Shown: positions 1 to 6,042 of the stretch, in pieces
How positions within the stretch are numbered: position 1 is the first letter of the stretch
Layout of the letters: every line of letters starts with the position of its first letter
NCBI GenBank assembly: GCA_003448685.1
Contig: DLXW01000047.1
Coordinates: 1-6,523, forward strand
Reading direction: 5' to 3'
Length of the DNA stretch: 6,523 nt
From: Cyanothece sp. UBA12306
Lineage (GTDB): Bacteria; Cyanobacteriota; Cyanobacteriia; Cyanobacteriales; Microcystaceae
Translations under genes and position numbers: made by a program
The notes under the pieces: generated by a model
Database searches by the model: none
What the model was told of the DNA's origin: nothing
Seen by the model: only the letters and a program-made list of their open reading frames with translations

Positions 1-736
1 CTTGTAAAGTAGCTAGTTGTTGGCGTTCTTGACTTAAAGTTTCTTGTAGTTTGTCTTTTTCTTCTATAAGAGTAAGTATTTGTTGTTGCAAATTAGTTTC
101 TAGAGTATCTGTTTCTTTTTCTAATCCTTTAATTTGCTCTTGTAAACTAACGATTTGTTGTCTTTCTTGATTTAAAGATTGTTCTAAATTCTCCTTATCC
201 TTAGTTATATTAGTAATATTTTCCTCAAGAGAACTCAGTTTTTTTTCTTCTTCTTGTAATTTATTGAATATATGATCTTTCTCCCGATGCAAACTATCAT
301 TTTTTTGCTTTAGACTAGAAATTTCTGCCAATTTGTCTTCTTGTTCGTTTTCTGATTGTTTTTTAAATATTTCTAAATCCTTAATAGTTTCTTCTAAAGA
401 TATAACTTTTTTTTGTTCCTGCTGTAAATTAGCTACAACTTGACTTTTTTCACTATCTAAACTGGTGAGAGTTGCTTGAAGATTAGCGAATTTTTGACTT
501 AGTTGATCTATATTTTGATGAAGTTCTTCATTTTTTTGCTTTAAATTATGATTTGCCTGTAAAGCTTGGTTTAACTGTCCGTTCAATGCTGGTTTATCTT
601 GAATAAGTTGTTTATACTTTGCTAGAAGTTCTGATTCCCTTTCCATCAGACTACCACGAAGTTGCCAATAATTAATGCGAGATGCCCCTAAAACAAGCAT
701 TAATGCAACAATTTCGTAAACTAGTTGATTCGCCAT
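1..736 (-). CDS. N-terminal part of a coiled-coil protein with a short hydrophobic N-terminus (partial, unrecognised)
   Basis: I do not recognise this gene. The frame is open from an ATG at 736-734 to the left edge, giving 245 residues with no stop, so the C-terminus is missing. An AGGAG Shine-Dalgarno lies eight bases before the ATG and fixes the start. Residues 1-30 (MANQLVYEIVALMLVLGAS...) carry a hydrophobic stretch at about 5-18, which could be a short membrane anchor or an uncleaved signal. From about residue 29 onward the sequence is almost only Glu, Gln, Lys, Leu, Asn, Ser and Ile in heptad-like order, as in a long coiled coil. A related block recurs (QQEQKKVISLEE, QEEEKKLSSLEE, NQERQQIVSLQE, SQERQQLATLQ), spaced 56, 28 and 46 residues apart, suggesting internal duplication. 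It lies downstream of recF on the same strand, but 281 bases separate them, so co-transcription is unproven. Similarity to SMC-like or myosin-like proteins would probably reflect composition only. Confidence 0.85.
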   Translation of the reverse strand, partial: MANQLVYEIVALMLVLGASRINYWQLRGSLMERESELLAKYKQLIQDKPALNGQLNQALQANHNLKQKNEELHQNIDQLSQKFANLQATLTSLDSEKSQVVANLQQEQKKVISLEETIKDLEIFKKQSENEQEDKLAEISSLKQKNDSLHREKDHIFNKLQEEEKKLSSLEENITNITKDKENLEQSLNQERQQIVSLQEQIKGLEKETDTLETNLQQQILTLIEEKDKLQETLSQERQQLATLQ

Positions 737-829
737 TTTAACTTCTCCTATTATAAACAACCATCGGCAATCATTACGTAGAGCAAATTTTATGAGTCTA
801 AGCTGATGTGACCGGCCCATATCATTCTA

Positions 830-859
830 CTTATATCAGTCTATGATGCCTTAAGTGAA
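830..859 (-). promoter_or_regulatory. Weak sigma-70-type promoter candidate for the coiled-coil gene
   Basis: On the minus strand TTCACT (859-854, four of six matches to TTGACA) lies 18 bases before TATAAG (835-830, five of six matches to TATAAT). It points toward the ATG at 736 and would give a leader of roughly 90 bases. In AT-rich DNA such matches arise by chance, so this is a weak inference. I see nothing else clear in the 281-base spacer between the coiled-coil gene and recF, including no GC-rich terminator stem after recF. Confidence 0.22.
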
Positions 860-1017
860 GTAAATTCCTCAAATATTACAAATCTTAATAAGTTAAGCTC
901 AACTTTTTTCTTTTAAAATTCGAATAGTTGTAGTTTTGACAATTTTGCTCATAAGTTTGTTGCTAATTAATCAGAACAAAATAATTTATTTAATACATTT
1001 AGGGTTATTAAATAGAT

Positions 1018-2160
1018 CTAATAATAATGTATTTTTCCAGATTCTACCTTTAAAATTTGAGAAGATTGTAACCATTGAGCATCAAAAGAATGTAAATAAG
1101 TAGTAGTAATTAAGGTTTGAAAGCGATTTTGAATAACTTCTAATAGTTGATTTTGTCGATTCGGATCAAGTTCAGCTAAAACATCGTCAAGCAGTAACAA
1201 AGGTGGTTCTCCTATAACTTCTTCAATTAGTTGTAATTCAGCTAATTTTAAAGCTAAAACTAAAGTTCTTTGTTGTCCTTGAGAACCATAGGATTTAGCA
1301 GGAGTTTGGTTAATTGTAAATTTTACATCATCTCTATGAGGTCCAACAACACTGGTTCCTAGTTGTTGTTCAGCAAGACGGCGTTCTTCGATTTTATCCA
1401 AAAAAGCTTGCTGTACTTGAAGCGGTTCATCCTGATTACAGAAGACATTCGGTAAGTAATCAATATTTAAAATTTCTTGTCCGCCACTAATATTTTTATG
1501 CCAATTTTGTGCTAAAGGAATTAATCTTTGCACCACTCTAGACCTTCTTCTTATAACCCTTGATCCAGTTTCTGCTAATTGTTGATCCCAGAGATACAAT
1601 TGAGATATTTGGTCTGATAAATTTGCTGATTTACTTGTCTCAGAGGTCGTTTTACGTATATTTTTTAAAAGAGCATTCCGTTGTCGTAAAACTTGATAAT
1701 ACTGGTCAATAATACTAGCATAAATAGGTTCTAATTGAACTAACAGAGTATCCAACCAATTACGACGAACATCAGGAGATCCCCTTACTAAGTCTAAATC
1801 CAATGAAGAAAATTGTACTGCATTGAGACTGCCAAGAAATTCCATCTGACGGCGTAAATTTTCGTGATTGAGGGTTAGGGTTCTTCTTCCAGGGGAACGG
1901 AGGATAATAGCCAAATCTGAGATACCGTATTTATCTTCAACAGTAGCTACAATTTTCCCTGTGCTGAAACCTTCCAAGATTAAATCACTATCGCGGTTAG
2001 TGCGATGACTTTTTAAAGTTGCTAATAGTTCAACTGCTTCGAGAATATTAGATTTTCCTTGGGCATTATTTCCTAATAAAATAGTTTTTTGATGAGCAAG
2101 TTCTAAAGTTTCTTCTAAATAGTTACGAAAAGCAGATAGATGTAATTTTTTTAGATACAT
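1018..2160 (-). CDS. recF: DNA replication/repair protein RecF
   Basis: RecF is a cytoplasmic SMC-like ATPase that acts with RecO and RecR to load RecA at single-strand gaps and stalled forks. The 380-residue product has the usual family length and motifs. The N-terminus is MYLKKLHLSAFRNY, matching the RecF pattern of a beta strand ending in FRN. The Walker A motif is GNNAQGKS (about 30-37). GPHRDD, a RecF hallmark, is at about 273-278. The ABC-type signature SYGSQGQQRT is at about 290-299. Walker B is LLLLDD with D325 and D326, and the D-loop LAELD is at 328-332. I chose the ATG at 2160 because it gives the family N-terminus. A TTG four codons upstream (2172) is also open, but neither start has a convincing Shine-Dalgarno. 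The gene stands apart from dnaA, dnaN and gyrB here; the next gene upstream is divergent. No frameshift or missing key residue is visible. Confidence 0.97.
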   Translation of the reverse strand: MYLKKLHLSAFRNYLEETLELAHQKTILLGNNAQGKSNILEAVELLATLKSHRTNRDSDLILEGFSTGKIVATVEDKYGISDLAIILRSPGRRTLTLNHENLRRQMEFLGSLNAVQFSSLDLDLVRGSPDVRRNWLDTLLVQLEPIYASIIDQYYQVLRQRNALLKNIRKTTSETSKSANLSDQISQLYLWDQQLAETGSRVIRRRSRVVQRLIPLAQNWHKNISGGQEILNIDYLPNVFCNQDEPLQVQQAFLDKIEERRLAEQQLGTSVVGPHRDDVKFTINQTPAKSYGSQGQQRTLVLALKLAELQLIEEVIGEPPLLLLDDVLAELDPNRQNQLLEVIQNRFQTLITTTYLHSFDAQWLQSSQILKVESGKIHYY

Positions 2161-2340
2161 TATTGCGGTCAATGCTCAATATTCATGGTAAATTATCTTA
2201 AATTTAGGGGATAAATTCCTTATTGGGACTGTAGCTTATTTCAAGCCCAAATATATCCCAAACTAAAAAACTTATACTGTCTATATTAGCGCAAGATTAA
2301 GTTCAGATTTTAGCTAAAGTTCCCTTTCATTTTAAGATTT
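2161..2340. other. Divergent spacer upstream of recF: no gene found
   Basis: This 180-base stretch is the proximal half of the spacer between recF (minus) and the PEP-CTERM gene (plus). No open frame has a start with a Shine-Dalgarno. The recF promoter should lie here, but I found no convincing -35/-10 pair on the minus strand. Two small structures are visible: TTTGGG repeated 11 bases apart at about 2253-2270 (read as CCCAAA on the plus strand), and an imperfect minus-strand hairpin with outer arms TTGGG and CCCAA at about 2222-2258. Neither has an obvious function. Confidence 0.5.
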
Positions 2341-2465
2341 TATAGCAGTTCTCATACTTGTGAGGTACAGGAGTTGATGTTTTTGGGGAGTTGGGAGTTC
2401 GGCAGTCGGCAGTCGGCAGTCGGAGAAAAACCAAAGTGTACCTCACCAAAGTGAGAAACACTATA
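2341..2465. mobile_element. MITE-like palindromic element with terminal inverted repeats
   Basis: Two 29-base arms (2341-2369 and 2437-2465) are imperfect inverted repeats, with about 22 of 29 positions matching by hand alignment. The inner 10 bases (TGTACCTCAC in the right arm) match perfectly, and the outer ends are TATAG and CTATA. A further inner pairing, GTTTTT (2379-2384) with AAAAAC (2426-2431), lengthens the possible hairpin. The 125-base unit has no coding capacity. Size, terminal inverted repeats and TA-containing ends fit a non-autonomous element of the kind mobilised by IS630/Tc1-type transposases, which target TA. That family assignment is an inference, since no transposase or second copy is in the window. 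It could instead be a cyanobacterial intergenic palindrome that folds in RNA. It lies between divergent promoters, where it interrupts no gene. Confidence 0.5.
2390..2424 (+). repeat. Heptanucleotide tandem repeat, five units (AGTCGGC type)
   Basis: Five consecutive 7-base units can be read: GTTGGGA, GTTCGGC, AGTCGGC, AGTCGGC, AGTCGGA. The third and fourth are identical and the outer ones have drifted. Heptanucleotide short tandem repeats of this composition are a known feature of intergenic DNA in many cyanobacteria. Here the array sits in the loop of the inverted-repeat element at 2341-2465. It is much richer in G and C than the surrounding spacer. Confidence 0.85.
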
Positions 2466-2540
2466 TTAAAGGAAAATTAAAAAAAATCTTCTCAAAATTA
2501 ATATCGTTAAGTTTTATTGCCAAAATATACAAAGCTAACA

Positions 2541-2568
2541 TTAAAAATTACATAGTTGAATCTATAAT
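2541..2568 (+). promoter_or_regulatory. Probable promoter of the PEP-CTERM gene
   Basis: A perfect -10 hexamer TATAAT is at 2563-2568. A weak -35, TTAAAA (2541-2546, four of six matches), lies 16 bases upstream. Transcription would start near 2575. This argues against using the TTG at 2573 as the start codon and supports an ATG at 2618 or 2630, with a leader of about 40-55 bases. The -35 is poor, so an activator may be needed, or the match may be chance in AT-rich DNA. Confidence 0.45.
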
Positions 2569-2617
2569 AAAATTGTTTAAATTTATTAATATTTTTCCGA
2601 AAATTGGGTTAATCCTC

Positions 2618-3247
2618 ATGAAAGAACCAATGAAGTATCTACTGACTGCCTTTATGGTAACCACTGCAATAACTGCGGGGAATGCTAGTGCTAGTTCTAT
2701 AAGGGTAGAAAATTCTGGTGGAGTCATTCAAGATAACACTTTTACAGACTTCGATTTTGAGTTAATAAATCGACCTCTCAAGACTACCCGTGTAGCACTA
2801 GAGATTGATGGATTAACTCACAATAACTTATTTGAGTTGGAATTATTTCTGATTAGCCCAGATCAGAAAGTTCTCACTTTGGCACAAGCTCTTATAGGCA
2901 ACCAAATGACTGATACTCGTTTATTTGATGGGGGTTCTTTAAATATTGACCTTGCTAATTCTCCTTACACAGGTGATTTTAAACCATCAGGCGAACAGGG
3001 AATCGCACAGGACAGCAATATCTCCAGCTTTGCTGGTTATAACGGCATTAACCCTAACGGAACATGGACATTGAGGATTTATGATCTTGTTCCTGGGAAT
3101 GAAGGAGAACTATCAGGTGCTACTCTGATTGTAGCCTCTGTTCCCGAACCCCTGACTCTCCTTGGTTCTGCTGCTGCTTTAGGATTTGGGGCTTTCTTTA
3201 AAAAGGAACTTTCAAAAAAATCGAAACAGACCGAAAAAATCGGCTAG
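2618..3247 (+). CDS. Secreted PEP-CTERM protein with a proprotein-convertase P-like domain
   Basis: The 209-residue product is built for export and sorting. A signal peptide covers residues 1-25 (MKEPMKYLLTAFMVTTAI..., probable cleavage after NASA). The mature part (about 37-173) resembles the P/Homo B jelly-roll domain of proprotein convertases: an LELFLISPDQKVLTL strand block, then NGTWTLRIYD (147-156) and GELSGATLIV (163-172), which match the family's NGTWTLxVxD...GxLxxWxLxx ending. The tail is a classic PEP-CTERM signal: VPEP (175-178), a hydrophobic helix ending in GFGAFF, then a Lys-rich end. In other bacteria exosortase recognises this tail and the protein goes to the envelope or outside. 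No protease domain is present, so a binding or structural role is more likely than catalysis, but the function is unknown. The start could also be the ATG at 2630, giving the more typical signal MKYLLTAFM; GAAAG six bases or so upstream of it is only a weak Shine-Dalgarno. The gene is monocistronic, with a hairpin after it. Confidence 0.88.
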   Translation: MKEPMKYLLTAFMVTTAITAGNASASSIRVENSGGVIQDNTFTDFDFELINRPLKTTRVALEIDGLTHNNLFELELFLISPDQKVLTLAQALIGNQMTDTRLFDGGSLNIDLANSPYTGDFKPSGEQGIAQDSNISSFAGYNGINPNGTWTLRIYDLVPGNEGELSGATLIVASVPEPLTLLGSAAALGFGAFFKKELSKKSKQTEKIG

Positions 3248-3274
3248 TAAAAATTAATTAACTCTAACAGTAGC

Positions 3275-3307
3275 AATCCCCTGTAGCAAGTATAAACAGG
3301 GGATTTT
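3275..3307 (+). terminator. Stem-loop terminator between convergent genes
   Basis: A perfect 9-base-pair stem, AATCCCCTG (3275-3283) with CAGGGGATT (3297-3305), encloses a 13-base loop and runs into TTTT (3304-3307). It starts 28 bases after the stop of the PEP-CTERM gene and ends 31 bases beyond the stop of the convergent RTX gene. It should end plus-strand transcripts. The U-tract is short, so it is a modest intrinsic terminator. On the minus strand the stem is not followed by a T-run, so bidirectional use is less certain. Confidence 0.72.
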
Positions 3308-3337
3308 AAAATACAACAAGGTCTTCTCTTTAAGTTT

Positions 3338-5602
3338 TCAAACGAAGTAGTTATCTACTGTAATCACTGTACCTGAAGCATGGCTAATCCCTGATACTTC
3401 TGCTACTAGGTCAGACAAGGGATTGAAGTCATCCACATTGTCGTTTACCGTCAAGTATTCCCGTGATCCAAATTTGAAGAAAATAGCATCAAATGCTTGT
3501 AAGTTTTCGTTTTCATAGGCAGCTCGAACTGCTGATTCCAGGTCATTAAAATTGTTGTAGTTACCAGCATCAAACAGAGAATTAGGTATAAATGGCATTT
3601 GGAAGCGATCTCCTTCAGGTTGGTTAAAGTCCCTGATGCGGTCTGGAGCATTTACGAGGGATTCATTGAGAGACTCATATCCAAACCGATCTGCTCCTGA
3701 ACCGCCGAGCATTAGGTCTCGGTCAAGACCGCCGACGAGTATACTAGAGCCATCTGCGTCTATGAGGCGATCTATCCCGTCACCCCCATATAAAGTAACT
3801 CCTCCTTCCTCAAAGTTACTAATAACGTCATCTCCATTCTCTCCATAGACTCCTATTGGATATCCGTGACCAGCGTAATACACGGTGATACGGTCATTCC
3901 CATTCCCTCCATAGATGGGTTCAAAGGAAGACCCAAGAATTGTTGCCTCAATGATATCGTTACCATCACCTCCATTTATATCAATTGTATGGGCTTTTCC
4001 TTTAATGTAATCGTCACCATTGCCTCCCTCTATCCAAAGGGAAAATCCGCCATTTTCTCCAATCATTTTAATGATATCGTTACCATCACCTCCGTAGAGC
4101 GAATTTTCACCCTCATACTCACTATCATGAATATAAAGAGTATCATTACCAGGCCCTCCATCAAGAGTATTATTACCAGGCCCTCCATCAAGAGTATCAT
4201 TACCAGGCCCTCCATCAAGAGTATCATTACCAGACCCTCCATCAAGAGTATCATTACCAGACCCTCCATCGAGAACGTCATTGCCAGGCCCTCCATCGAG
4301 GAGGTCTTCATCAGGGCCTCCAAATAGGGTATCGTTACCAGCCTCTCCATAGAGTTCATTATTTGGCTCGAAAGGATCATAGGGTGATACGCTCAGTGTA
4401 TCATTACCGTCTCCTCCATAGAGTTTAGTTTCACCTCCTTCTGCATGGAGGGTATCATTACCGTTGCCTCCACGAAGCTCGCCCCAAGTTCGGAATGTAG
4501 AGATTTTATCGTCACCTTCCCCTCCATAGAATGTACCTGAACACAATTCAGCATCGAGTGTATCGTTACCATCTCCCCCATAGAATTCACTTTCAGGGTC
4601 GAAACTACCAAAGATAGAGAGGTGATCATCACCTCCGAGACCTAATAGTCTCTTGCTATCTGAATTACCAACAATGTTGTCATCGTAATCAGAGCCTCTG
4701 ACATTTTCGATGGAAATGAGGGTATCAATGAAATCAGATGATTCACGGGGAGATGCTGTGCCGCTTTCGAGGTTAATATCTAAACCGAACTCATACACTA
4801 TATAGTCGACAGTATCAATCCCATCGCCTCCATTGAGCGTATCGTTCCCGCCTACTCCTAGTAGGATATCATCGCCTCCCATCCCTTTTAGGATGTTGTT
4901 ACTGAGATTCCCAATAATAGAGTCACCTCTTTCTGAACCGATGACATTTTCGATATTTTCCAGGGTATCTTCAAAAAGGACTTCGCCACTTTCTGCAATC
5001 TCCCTTACGTAGCCTATTTGTTCTGGCGTTATAGCTCCTAAATTGATTGTAAGATAACTCTCCTCTCTTTGAAACTGATAATTTTGGTAGGAGACAGTTT
5101 CATTAACCGGATCATTCACAATAATAGGCGGATTCGTTACAGTAGTAGTCATAGGTAAGGAATTACTATTCACTGCCAACAAATTCACTGGTTCACTATC
5201 TTCAACCATCAAACCCCCCACAAACCCTGAAGTAACTAAATCGGGCATTTGGTTCATCTGTTCTCCGAGATCTGGATTATCCTCACTGGAGTTATCAAGT
5301 GATCCTATAGATGTGGAGGGTGTGGAGATCTTCAAGTTCCTAGGATTACCATTTTCGATCGCATCGGTATTTATTCCCGCTACAGGGAACTCCAACTCAG
5401 AACTCGCCACATCCTGAGACGGAAAAAAGTCAAGAGTTTGAATGGAGTTATCCTCTTGGCTTTCAGCTTTCTTTAAGTCTAAACTGGTAAAACTCGCATC
5501 TAATTTTATTATTTCTGTTCCACTTAAGAAATCGTCGAGTGACCCTAGGGGTGTGTTGAGCCTCAAGTCACTAATGTTATCATCAAGCGAGTATGTATTC
5601 AT
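3338..5602 (-). CDS. RTX (hemolysin-type calcium-binding) repeat protein with a bluetail-like C-terminal domain
   Basis: This 754-residue, very acidic protein is probably secreted or held at the cell surface. Residues 1-210 are low-complexity and unrecognised, rich in Ser, Asp, Asn, Leu and Pro, with no Sec signal peptide. About 238-640 holds about two dozen GGxGxDxxx nonapeptides, many degenerate, which in RTX proteins form calcium-bound parallel beta rolls. A compact block at 435-489 is nearly perfect (GGPGNDTLD). The stretches after VSYQNY (about 170) and after IDTVDY (about 262) resemble the linkers between RTX blocks in other proteins. The last ~114 residues (DRIRDFNQPEGDRFQM ... FKFGSREYLTVND ... 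SDLVAEVSGI ... VDNYFV) resemble the 'bluetail' domain of cyanobacterial surface proteins, from memory of the family. I chose the ATG at 5602 because AAGGGGGAG lies 10 bases upstream. A TTG at 5707 would add 35 residues but lacks a Shine-Dalgarno. No enzymatic domain is visible, so adhesion or matrix function is a guess. No type I secretion gene is nearby. Confidence 0.9.
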   Translation of the reverse strand: MNTYSLDDNISDLRLNTPLGSLDDFLSGTEIIKLDASFTSLDLKKAESQEDNSIQTLDFFPSQDVASSELEFPVAGINTDAIENGNPRNLKISTPSTSIGSLDNSSEDNPDLGEQMNQMPDLVTSGFVGGLMVEDSEPVNLLAVNSNSLPMTTTVTNPPIIVNDPVNETVSYQNYQFQREESYLTINLGAITPEQIGYVREIAESGEVLFEDTLENIENVIGSERGDSIIGNLSNNILKGMGGDDILLGVGGNDTLNGGDGIDTVDYIVYEFGLDINLESGTASPRESSDFIDTLISIENVRGSDYDDNIVGNSDSKRLLGLGGDDHLSIFGSFDPESEFYGGDGNDTLDAELCSGTFYGGEGDDKISTFRTWGELRGGNGNDTLHAEGGETKLYGGDGNDTLSVSPYDPFEPNNELYGEAGNDTLFGGPDEDLLDGGPGNDVLDGGSGNDTLDGGSGNDTLDGGPGNDTLDGGPGNNTLDGGPGNDTLYIHDSEYEGENSLYGGDGNDIIKMIGENGGFSLWIEGGNGDDYIKGKAHTIDINGGDGNDIIEATILGSSFEPIYGGNGNDRITVYYAGHGYPIGVYGENGDDVISNFEEGGVTLYGGDGIDRLIDADGSSILVGGLDRDLMLGGSGADRFGYESLNESLVNAPDRIRDFNQPEGDRFQMPFIPNSLFDAGNYNNFNDLESAVRAAYENENLQAFDAIFFKFGSREYLTVNDNVDDFNPLSDLVAEVSGISHASGTVITVDNYFV
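4140..4301 (-). repeat. 27-base tandem repeats encoding RTX nonapeptides (six near-identical units)
   Basis: Six consecutive 27-base units lie inside the RTX gene (4140-4166, 4167-4193, 4194-4220, 4221-4247, 4248-4274, 4275-4301). Units 1 and 3 are identical, and units 2, 4 and 5 differ from them by one or two bases each. Unit 6 is more diverged, and a degenerate unit follows to 4328. Each encodes one nonapeptide of GGPGNDTLD or GGSGNDTLD type. Near identity at silent positions, unlike the other RTX repeats in this gene, points to recent expansion by slippage or unequal recombination. Confidence 0.93.
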
Positions 5603-5612
5603 TTTCCAATCA

Positions 5613-5621
5613 CTCCCCCTT
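5613..5621 (-). promoter_or_regulatory. Strong Shine-Dalgarno deciding the RTX gene start
   Basis: AAGGGGGAG on the minus strand is strongly complementary to the 3' end of 16S rRNA and sits 10 bases before the ATG at 5602. This slightly long spacing is still within the working range. The competing upstream TTG at 5707 directly follows an in-frame TAA and has no usable ribosome binding site. Confidence 0.6.
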
Positions 5622-5729
5622 GATCTATCGTCAAGATCAAGGTCTAGCAAAATTAGCTTCCAATTTAGTCGAAACTGTTGTGTAATTAAAGAATTTTCAG
5701 ATACCAACTCTTAGATAAAATAACACTTC

Positions 5730-5760
5730 TCAAAAGCTCGAATTAATCACTTTTCTCCTT
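5730..5760 (-). other. Possible six-codon leader mini-ORF with a perfect Shine-Dalgarno
   Basis: AAGGAG (5760-5755) lies four bases before GTG (5750-5748). The frame reads six codons (MINSSF) and stops at TGA (5732-5730), about 128 bases before the RTX start. The perfect Shine-Dalgarno is unusual in gene-free AT-rich DNA. It might be a regulatory leader peptide, the relic of an older start, or chance. It is not in frame with the RTX gene, which has an in-frame TAA just upstream of 5707. Confidence 0.25.
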
Positions 5761-5861
5761 TTTCTGTTTTACCTAAAGCCAGTAAGTGGAGAACAATCAT
5801 TCAACTACATATTTATCTTGTTTATTTTTACTTATATGGTAGCTAGAACCAGAGAAAAATG

Positions 5862-5890
5862 TTTATTGTCTTTACTTTTTGTAATGTCGA
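5862..5890 (-). promoter_or_regulatory. Possible sigma-70-type promoter for the RTX gene
   Basis: On the minus strand TCGACA (5890-5885, five of six matches to TTGACA) is followed after exactly 17 bases by AATAAA (5867-5862, four of six matches to TATAAT). Transcription would start near 5855 and leave a leader of about 250 bases that includes the possible mini-ORF. The -10 is weak and the region is AT-rich, so this is tentative. Confidence 0.3.
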
Positions 5891-6042
5891 AAACCTTAAC
5901 TATCTAATGTAAATGGGTAATTTTTGGATACTTTTGCTAATATAAAAACTACTCAAATTTCTTTCATCATAGAAGAAGTTACATACTAAAGTGTTTTCTG
6001 CTTATAGATAGACGATTTACTCATTAATAATTAATCATGATT

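Larger units (their letters stand above)
5622..6042. other. Gene-free leader and spacer between sppA and the RTX gene
   Basis: This stretch of about 420 bases lies between two minus-strand genes. Apart from the promoter candidate and the mini-ORF listed separately, I see no gene, tRNA, known riboswitch or GC-rich terminator. Just past the sppA stop there is only an AT-rich palindrome, AATCATGATT (6033-6042), which is too weak to call a terminator. The length of the spacer suggests the RTX gene has its own promoter and is not co-transcribed with sppA. Confidence 0.6.

Noticed and set aside
750..755. Perfect TATAAT on the minus strand just upstream of the coiled-coil gene
   Set aside because: It abuts the Shine-Dalgarno, so transcription would begin in or after the ribosome binding site. 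No -35 element lies at a suitable distance.
936..941. Perfect TTGACA on the plus strand
   Set aside because: There is no -10 at 16-18 bases and no plus-strand gene downstream of it.
2161..2172. TTG at 2172 as the recF start
   Set aside because: The ATG at 2160 gives the standard RecF N-terminus, and the upstream codons match nothing in the family.
2573..2617. TTG at 2573 as the start of the PEP-CTERM protein, adding 15 residues
   Set aside because: It lies five bases after a perfect -10 hexamer, so it would fall at or before the transcript start. It would also place an extra hydrophobic segment ahead of a normal signal peptide.
3636..3848. Short plus-strand open frame rich in Pro, Ser and Arg
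   Set aside because: It lies wholly inside the RTX gene on the opposite strand, has the composition expected of antisense Gly/Asp codons, and resembles no known protein.
3866..4327. Long open frame on the plus strand opposite the RTX repeats, with repeated Ile-Thr-Arg-Pro-Ser-Ile peptides
   Set aside because: It is the antisense shadow of the 27-base repeats. Because the unit length is a multiple of three, any frame free of a stop in one unit stays open through all of them. It has no Shine-Dalgarno and no independent evidence.
4140..4328. Regular 27-base repeats considered as a CRISPR array
   Set aside because: The units are directly abutting with no spacers and encode in-frame RTX nonapeptides.
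4063..4632. Open frames on the minus strand within the RTX gene, with Met-Glu-Gly-Leu-Val repeats
   Set aside because: They are out-of-frame readings of the same nonapeptide-coding DNA. The RTX frame covers the region with recognisable GGxGxD motifs.
5603..5707. TTG at 5707 as the start of the RTX protein, adding 35 residues
   Set aside because: It has no Shine-Dalgarno, whereas the ATG at 5602 has AAGGGGGAG upstream. It cannot be fully excluded.
5442..5714. Plus-strand open frame opposite the N-terminal part of the RTX gene
   Set aside because: It has no ribosome binding site and no recognisable motif, and it overlaps the start of a well-supported gene.
5836..5907. 23-codon plus-strand open frame in the spacer upstream of the RTX gene
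   Set aside because: It has no Shine-Dalgarno, is of a length expected by chance, and has no recognisable motif.
6033..6042. AATCATGATT palindrome just after the sppA stop, considered as a terminator
   Set aside because: The stem is short and AT-rich with no loop and no clear T-run.
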